From the NCBI GenBank assembly GCA_013334845.1, contig JAAXWV010000035.1:1-10404 (forward strand): 10,404 nucleotides of DNA, written 5' to 3'. The notes beneath the pieces are model-generated. The model ran no database searches. It was not told the DNA's origin and saw only the letters and a program-made list of their open reading frames with translations. The position numbers and the translations under genes are program-made. Positions 6,593 through 10,404 of this stretch are shown here, in pieces (positions within the stretch are counted from its first letter, which is position 1; each line of letters begins with the position of its first letter). The stretch is from Candidatus Roizmanbacteria bacterium. Lineage in GTDB: Bacteria; Patescibacteriota; Microgenomatia; UBA1406; GWC2-37-13.

Positions 6593-7090
6593 ATGAATAT
6601 GTCAATGAAACAGAAAGAAATTACGGAAAATCTATACCTCCAATTCTGGAGAAACCCCATCTTTTACAAGGGATTATTGGCCTCTGTAAACGCCGATCAA
6701 TGGCATACCTTCACTGCTTTGGCGGTATTTATTAATGACAAAGGCGAGTGCCACCCTTCTCTAAGTAAGCTCAAGCAAATTCTAGGCCTAGGTAGCGTAG
6801 CCAGTGTCAGCAGACGTATCACTTCTCTCGCCAAGGCACGATTTGAAGGGAAACCATTAATTGAAATCAGTAAGAAGAAACATCAGAACAAGAGCGGGAC
6901 CAATGTTTTTGCCAATAACTCCTACCAATTGAACCAAGAAATCGTCACTATCTTTGCTCCCCATGAGTCAACTCTCGCATGTCGTGAACAACAAATGAGT
7001 AAGTTAGAGGAAATCAAGGCTAAATTCATGGAGTCACATGTTATCAGCGAGAAACGAGATGACGACAACCTAACTAGAAGGAGTTTTTAA
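6593..7090 (+). CDS. HTH_36-type winged-helix protein, replication-initiator-like
   Basis: This is a 165-aa protein. Residues about 35-115 form a winged helix typical of HTH_36/phage and plasmid replication proteins: WHTFTALAVFINDKGECHPS, then a helix-turn-helix KLKQILGLGSVASVSRRITS (about 60-78), a basic wing ISKKKHQNKSG, and NSYQLN. This arrangement in Rep or phage O-like proteins binds origin repeats. The C-terminal 50 residues are polar and charged and could carry a partner-interaction site. No Shine-Dalgarno sequence precedes the ATGs at 6593, 6599 or 6605, so the exact start is uncertain. An AT-rich gap and the 11-bp repeat field follow immediately, consistent with this protein acting on them. 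It could also be only a transcriptional regulator. Confidence 0.65.
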   Translation: MNMSMKQKEITENLYLQFWRNPIFYKGLLASVNADQWHTFTALAVFINDKGECHPSLSKLKQILGLGSVASVSRRITSLAKARFEGKPLIEISKKKHQNKSGTNVFANNSYQLNQEIVTIFAPHESTLACREQQMSKLEEIKAKFMESHVISEKRDDDNLTRRSF

Positions 7091-7130
7091 CGAAAAATAA
7101 TTAACAAAACGAAATGCAAACTATGAAAAA
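7083..7130. other. AT-rich leader ahead of the 11-bp repeat field (candidate DNA unwinding element)
   Basis: The stretch is strongly A/T rich, with A-tracts on the plus strand, directly between the HTH_36 gene and the first repeat at 7136. An AT-rich element next to iteron-like repeats and an initiator-like gene is the usual layout of an iteron origin. The evidence here is positional and compositional only. Confidence 0.3.
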
Positions 7131-7674
7131 CAAGGTTGACCGAAAGTTGGCTAAAACTTGGCTAGGAAAAAGCCTGATAATGGTGGGACAACATGTGGAT
7201 GAAGTGTGGATGGGTATTGGTCAATTGTTGGTCAAAAATTGGTCAGCATTTAAGGCTAAAGAGGTTGGACAAAAGTTGGATGAAAGTTGGACGGATTTTG
7301 GCAGTAAAAGACTTCTCCAACTCTTCTCCAATACTTCTCCAGAAAACGAGGGTTTTAGCCTGGATAAATCAGGACAACATCAGGATGAAATCGGTATAGA
7401 AAATTGCGTCAAGGTTTCGTCATGGTTTCGTCAGTTTGGAGGCTTTAAGGTTGGGCAACTCTTGGGTGAAACTTGTGTGGATTTGGGACCTTTTTACCCA
7501 GCAATGAACCGAGTCATCCAACCCCCCTCATTTATTGCCCACTCGCTTATAGTCCACAACAAACGAGTGTCCTATGGGTACACCAAGGTTACACCAGCGC
7601 TACACCAGGAATTCTCTCTGTTTGATATTTCTCGAGTTTCCCTTTATGTTGTGTTGCCAGATCAAAGCCTATGA
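7114..7674 (+). CDS. 186-aa repetitive ORF of unknown function, translationally coupled to the recombinase
   Basis: The ORF is open for 186 codons and ends with TGA in an ATGA overlap with the recombinase start (7671), the main argument that it is translated. Another ATG at 7123 is possible; neither has a Shine-Dalgarno sequence. About residues 8-125 are encoded by 11-bp repeats. Because 11 is not a multiple of 3, three units are read in three frames and give an 11-residue peptide rhythm, seen as VGQHVDEVWMGIG, VGQKLDESWTDFG, SGQHQDEIG and VGQLLGETCVDLG. The protein is Trp/Gly rich there, with no domain I recognise. The last 60 residues lie mostly outside the repeats. Alternatively the region is a noncoding cis element whose repeats happen to avoid stops in this frame. 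Confidence 0.45.
   Translation: MQTMKNKVDRKLAKTWLGKSLIMVGQHVDEVWMGIGQLLVKNWSAFKAKEVGQKLDESWTDFGSKRLLQLFSNTSPENEGFSLDKSGQHQDEIGIENCVKVSSWFRQFGGFKVGQLLGETCVDLGPFYPAMNRVIQPPSFIAHSLIVHNKRVSYGYTKVTPALHQEFSLFDISRVSLYVVLPDQSL
7136..7168 (+). repeat. 11-bp repeat block 1 (3 units)
   Basis: Tandem units TTGACCGAAAG, TTGGCTAAAAC and TTGGCTAGGAA begin at 7136, 7147 and 7158. An isolated ATGG at 7180 keeps the phase 22 bp on. Confidence 0.75.
7195..7249 (+). repeat. 11-bp repeat block 2 (5 units)
   Basis: Units GTGGATGAAGT, GTGGATGGGTA, TTGGTCAATTG, TTGGTCAAAAA and TTGGTCAGCAT begin at 7195, 7206, 7217, 7228 and 7239 without gaps. Two subfamilies (TGGATG, then TTGGTCA) lie side by side in phase. Confidence 0.85.
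7265..7308 (+). repeat. 11-bp repeat block 3 (4 units)
   Basis: Units TTGGACAAAAG, TTGGATGAAAG, TTGGACGGATT and TTGGCAGTAAA begin at 7265, 7276, 7287 and 7298. This is the clearest copy of the TTGGAYRAAAG consensus. Confidence 0.85.
7312..7344 (-). repeat. 11-bp repeat block 4 (3 units, opposite orientation)
   Basis: On the plus strand, CTTCTCCAACT, CTTCTCCAATA and CTTCTCCAGAA begin at 7312, 7323 and 7334. Read on the minus strand, the first two contain TTGGAGAAG and the third CTGGAGAAG, so the TTGG core is inverted relative to blocks 1-3. Confidence 0.85.
7360..7392 (+). repeat. 11-bp repeat block 5 (3 units)
   Basis: Units CTGGATAAATC, AGGACAACATC and AGGATGAAATC begin at 7360, 7371 and 7382. 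The shared pattern is NNGGAYRAMATC-like, with the GGA core and a constant ATC end. Confidence 0.8.
7404..7436 (+). repeat. 11-bp repeat block 6 (3 units)
   Basis: Units TTGCGTCAAGG, TTTCGTCATGG and TTTCGTCAGTT begin at 7404, 7415 and 7426. The conserved CGTCA is specific to this block. Confidence 0.8.
7451..7483 (+). repeat. 11-bp repeat block 7 (3 units)
   Basis: Units TTGGGCAACTC, TTGGGTGAAAC and TTGTGTGGATT begin at 7451, 7462 and 7473, followed by TGGG one base out of phase. Confidence 0.75.
7579..7611 (-). repeat. 11-bp repeat block 8 (3 units, TGG core on the minus strand)
   Basis: TACACCA begins at 7579, 7590 and 7601, each followed by four variable bases. Read on the minus strand the core is TGGTGTA. 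It lies about 60 bp before the recombinase start, separated from block 7 by about 95 bp in which I found no 11-bp repeat. Confidence 0.85.
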
Positions 7675-9344
7675 AAACTGCCATTTTCTGTCGAGTATCA
7701 AGTAAAGAACAAGAGGACACTGGTTACTCTTTACCAGCCCAGGAGAAGTTTCTGCGCGATTATGCTGAGAAACAAGGACTGGAAGTAGCCAAGGTCTTTG
7801 CTATTTCCGAGTCAGCCGCTGGCAAAACTCAAAGAAAAGTCTTCATCGAAATGGTAGCTTACGTTCGCAAGCACGACATCCCCACCATTATTGTCGAGAC
7901 TACGGACCGACTAACCAGGAATTTTGCCGATGTCCCCATGATTGACCTTTGGATTACCGAGAATGAAACCCATCAGGTCCACTTGGCTAAAGAGGGCTGT
8001 ATTCTCCACAACACCTCCCGTTCCCATGAATGGTTTATGTGGCGGGTCAAAGTCGCCACGGCCGAGTATTACGTCCGGCTCTTATCCGAGAACGTCAAGA
8101 AAGGACAGAAAGAGAAAATCGCCCAGGGCTGGATCCCTACCAAACCACCCAATGGTTATAAAACGATTGGCGAGACTGGCCACAAGATCCATGTTGTCGA
8201 TGAAGACACTGCGCCATTAGTGAGGAAAATGTTTGAACTCTATGCCACTGGCAATTATTCAACCAAGAGGTTGGTCAAGAAAATGTATGATGAAGGCATG
8301 AGATCCCAGCTGGGACACAGGCTTCCACACAGCCGGATTCATTCCCTACTACGCGATCCCTTTTATATCGGTAAAATTAGGTGGAACAAAGAAGTCTGCG
8401 ATGGTAAACAGGAACCGTTAATCTCTGTCGAACTGTTCAACAAGATTCAGAATATGCTCACTAGCAGGAACACTCCCAAGTACCGCAAACACAACTTCCT
8501 CTTCCGAGGACTAATTAAATGCGCCAGCTGCCATAATTCGATCACTTTCGAAATCGCCAAAGCCCAATACATTTACGGCCACTGCAACCATTATCACGAA
8601 TGTCCCCAGACTACCTGGGTCAAAGAAGATGAGGTAGAAGCCCAGCTAATCAGCGGCTTTGAGAACCTACGAATCAAAAACAGTCATATTACCGACTGGC
8701 TCCGAAAAGCCTTGAAAGAAAGCCACAAAGACGAACTCGAGTACCACAATGACACCGTGGGAGAGTTAAACACCCGCTACGAGGCGGTCCAGAAGCGATT
8801 GGATAAGTTATACGATGATAAGCTCGATGAGAAAATCACACCCGAGTTTTATAGCCGCAAATTTAAGCAGTACTCAGACGAAAAAGACGAGATCACCGAG
8901 TCAATTAAAAAACATTCTAATGCCAGCACTGGTTTCTTGAACCTTGGTGTCAGCATTTATGAACTCTCTCAGAGAGCTAAAGAGATTTATTTAGAGGCCA
9001 AGGCCAAGGACATGATCGATGAACAGCGAGCACTTATAAGGTTTGTCTTCGGGTCATTAACAGTGGACGAAGGAAAGCTCAGTTACACCTACAGCAAGAC
9101 CTTCAAAATCCTCTCCGAGGCAGTAACAGAAACAAATGGTCCGAAAGTGGAAAAAATCGATGACTTAGAAAATGGAAAATTCGAACTTACAAAAAAGCCC
9201 GACAATTCAACACAAAGGGACGCTTTGTTGCCTCTGCGTCCCATCTGGCTCGAGAAATGGGTACAATTTCGGACAACTGACTGGATGACAGAACTTGAGT
9301 ATCCAGAGTACGCAACGAAAGAAATCAATCTTTTTCTCCATTAA
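7671..9344 (+). CDS. large serine recombinase (resolvase/invertase domain, recombinase domain, zinc ribbon, coiled coil)
   Basis: This is a 557-aa site-specific DNA recombinase. The N-terminal resolvase domain (about 1-145) has Arg8 and the nucleophile Ser10 in CRVSSKEQ, the SLPAQEKFLRDYA helix, and DRLTRNF (80-85) with conserved arginines. The Recombinase (PF07508-type) DNA-binding domain spans about 155-270, including RDPFYIGKIRW. A zinc ribbon has cysteines 284, 287, 305 and 311. A charged coiled coil covers about 350-415, as in integrases of this class where it controls excision versus integration. Length and domain order are complete. It has no Shine-Dalgarno sequence and overlaps the 186-aa ORF by ATGA, so translation is coupled. 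Its 3' end overlaps the RhuM gene by 20 bp on the opposite strand. It probably integrates or excises the plus-strand cassette; attachment sites were not identified. Confidence 0.95.
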   Translation: MKTAIFCRVSSKEQEDTGYSLPAQEKFLRDYAEKQGLEVAKVFAISESAAGKTQRKVFIEMVAYVRKHDIPTIIVETTDRLTRNFADVPMIDLWITENETHQVHLAKEGCILHNTSRSHEWFMWRVKVATAEYYVRLLSENVKKGQKEKIAQGWIPTKPPNGYKTIGETGHKIHVVDEDTAPLVRKMFELYATGNYSTKRLVKKMYDEGMRSQLGHRLPHSRIHSLLRDPFYIGKIRWNKEVCDGKQEPLISVELFNKIQNMLTSRNTPKYRKHNFLFRGLIKCASCHNSITFEIAKAQYIYGHCNHYHECPQTTWVKEDEVEAQLISGFENLRIKNSHITDWLRKALKESHKDELEYHNDTVGELNTRYEAVQKRLDKLYDDKLDEKITPEFYSRKFKQYSDEKDEITESIKKHSNASTGFLNLGVSIYELSQRAKEIYLEAKAKDMIDEQRALIRFVFGSLTVDEGKLSYTYSKTFKILSEAVTETNGPKVEKIDDLENGKFELTKKPDNSTQRDALLPLRPIWLEKWVQFRTTDWMTELEYPEYATKEINLFLH

Positions 9345-10278
9345 CCAGTTTTTTTACTACTCGATCAAAGTCTGACTCAATCGGTTGGGTTTTATTGAAC
9401 TCCTTGTACTCAGACAGAGCCTTCTTGTCTGCTTCATCCTTAGAAACTCTACCTCTGCCATCCAGAATTCTATATTCATTAAAAGACAGGAATTTGTTGA
9501 CGCTTTCGGCAAATTCATCCATTGTGAAAGCTTGTCTGTTTTCAATCAAATTTTCGATGTAATCAAAAAAACCAGTGACAGTACGCTCAAGCTTTTTAAT
9601 CTGTTCTTCCGGCAGATAGTTTTTAGCAACTGTCACATCAGCCGATAAAATCCGGCCAGCAGGGGCGTTCTACCAAGTAGTCAGTGCCATATGAGGTTGC
9701 TTACAATCAACCCGCTCATCAATAATCTCGGCAGCAGTGTGACCAGTAATAGCAAAGTGAAATTTATTTTTAACGGTAGCAAAGAAGTCTTTAGTGGTTT
9801 GAGAATGAGGGTCGTAATCAATGCTGCATTCAGCAAAAATATCAGTGATTTGCTGATAGATCCGGCGTTCACTAGCACGAATTGAGCGGACTCTTTCTAG
9901 CAACTCTTTAAAGTAGTCCCTACCAAAAATACGTCGAGGATCCTTCAGTCGCTCGTCGTCCATGGTGAAACCCTTAATGTTGTACTCCTTTAGACGCTCA
10001 GTTGCCCAAATACGAAAGTGAGTGGCTTGTGTCGCATTGACCCTGTAGCCTACAGATATAATTGCATCGAGGTTATAAAACTTTGTTTGATAAGTTTTGC
10101 CGTCACTGGCAGTATGTTCCAAAATGGAACTAACTGCACTTTCCTGTAATTCCCTGCTCTCAAATATATTTTGCAGGTGTTTTGTGACAGCAGGTCGTTG
10201 AACTCCAAAAAGTTGCGCAATTTTCTCTTGAGTTAACCAAATGTTTTCATCCTTGATGAAAAGTTGCGGTATACTCAT
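9325..10278 (-). pseudogene. rhuM: RhuM-family protein, interrupted by an in-frame TAG
   Basis: The frame from ATG 10278 encodes a typical RhuM start (IWLTQEKIAQLFGVQRPAVT, a KHLQNIF helix, then FYNLDAIISVGYRVNATQAT, FRIWATERLKEY and GFTMDDERLKD) and stops at TAG 9672-9670 after ALTTW. The same frame continues without shift as NAPAGRILSADVTVAKNYLP, the expected family continuation, to TGA at 9327-9325. The whole is 317 codons, near the family's 320-350. The TAG sits where family members usually have Lys (TTWKN), so one base change (AAG to TAG) explains it. TAG ends other genes here, so readthrough is unlikely; the 202-aa fragment may still be made. RhuM was named from a Salmonella pathogenicity island and occurs on mobile elements; its biochemical role is unclear. 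No Shine-Dalgarno sequence precedes the start. Confidence 0.85.
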
Positions 10279-10320
10279 GTAAACGAGGCCGGACAGGCTC
10301 TTCTGGGATTATCTGAGTCA

Positions 10321-10394
10321 CGCATCGCAGGATGCGCCCCGTCGGAGGTGTTCGGGCAGGAGATATACTGATCTCGGATCAGGTAGTCGACTAC
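10321..10394. repeat. cluster of three short dyads at the right edge
   Basis: CGCATC (10321-10326) and GATGCG (10331-10336) flank 4 nt. CTGATC (10368-10373) and GATCAG (10377-10382) flank TCG. GTAGTCGACTAC (10383-10394) is a perfect 12-bp palindrome. All lie in the G+C-richer segment after the RhuM start and overlap a possible coding frame, which may explain some of the symmetry by chance. Confidence 0.45.
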
Positions 10395-10404
10395 GAATTG
10401 CAAA
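10332..10404 (+). CDS. partial ORF resembling the interior of a nucleoside phosphorylase/nucleosidase (5' part missing)
   Basis: From ATG 10332 the frame is open to the right edge and reads GGVRAGDILISDQVVDYELQ. This resembles the G-D-[VI]-[LV]-[IV]-[SA]-x-x-[VI]-x-DYE segment of the PNP_UDP_1/MTA-SAH nucleosidase fold, which normally lies some 70-100 residues into the protein. A TGA at 10314-10316 closes the frame upstream, so either this is a different protein or the 5' part of a nucleosidase gene has been removed. Base composition is G+C-richer than the cassette. If correct, the cassette with RhuM may have inserted into or replaced part of this gene. Only 24 codons are visible, so the call is tentative. 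Confidence 0.35.
   Translation, partial: MRPVGGVRAGDILISDQVVDYELQ

Noticed and set aside
7193..7399. 68-aa ORF in another frame of the repeat field
   Set aside because: It is open only because the 11-bp units give similar peptides in rotated frames; it has no start signal and no coupling to neighbours.
7540..7569. CACTCG/CGAGTG inverted repeat as a recombinase attachment site
   Set aside because: Only a 6-bp stem across 18 nt and no second copy was seen in the window; too weak to call.
7136..7611. CRISPR array
   Set aside because: Units are 11 bp, contiguous and without spacers, and blocks differ in sequence; no cas gene is present.
9325..9636. Independent 103-aa gene starting with GTG at 9636
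   Set aside because: It is the in-frame continuation of the RhuM protein after one TAG and has no ribosome site of its own.
1..10404. UGA-recoding (Gracilibacteria/SR1-like) genetic code
   Set aside because: TGA is used as a stop at sensible positions in several genes, including ATGA overlaps, and no conserved Gly position is encoded by TGA.

Overview
The window reads as accessory DNA from a bacterium with moderate G+C, using the standard bacterial code. TGA ends several genes, often within ATGA start/stop overlaps, and TAG also ends genes, so a UGA-recoding lineage is unlikely. The DUF5659-type protein, its 51-residue partner, the HTH_36-like protein and the large serine recombinase together resemble mobile cassettes I associate with Candidate Phyla Radiation (Patescibacteria) genomes. 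This is inference from remembered family patterns, and no marker gene is present.

Left part (1-3113): a minus-strand SF2 helicase with an N-terminal excisionase-type HTH runs off the left edge. It is preceded by a short structured stretch holding a possible 38-residue ORF. Next come a minus-strand membrane-anchored hypothetical protein with a PepSY-like C-terminus and, divergent from it, a small XRE regulator. That regulator has three 23-bp-spaced repeats just upstream.

Middle part (3110-6019): a tightly packed minus-strand metabolic operon. In transcription order it encodes an Ldh_2-type (malate/L-lactate) dehydrogenase, an alpha/beta hydrolase, a YqfO/NIF3-like small protein and a short-chain dehydrogenase. 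Junctions are ATGA, a 1-nt gap, and ATGA. The SDR is frameshifted at an A5/T5 run.

Right part (6167-10404): a plus-strand cassette encodes a DUF5659-like protein, a 51-aa partner, an HTH_36 (replication-initiator-like) protein, a 186-aa ORF and a 557-aa large serine recombinase. Convergent with it is a RhuM-family gene interrupted by a single in-frame TAG. At the right edge, G+C rises and a short reading frame resembles the interior of a nucleoside phosphorylase/nucleosidase gene, possibly cut by the cassette.

The most unusual structure is in 7136-7611. The 186-aa ORF is built over at least eight blocks of tandem repeats with an exact 11-bp period. Each block has its own sequence but usually keeps a GG core, and two blocks carry that core on the opposite strand. 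With the upstream AT-rich leader and HTH protein, it could be an iteron-type origin, a binding array for cassette proteins, or a rapidly evolving repeat locus. I do not recognise it as a described system.
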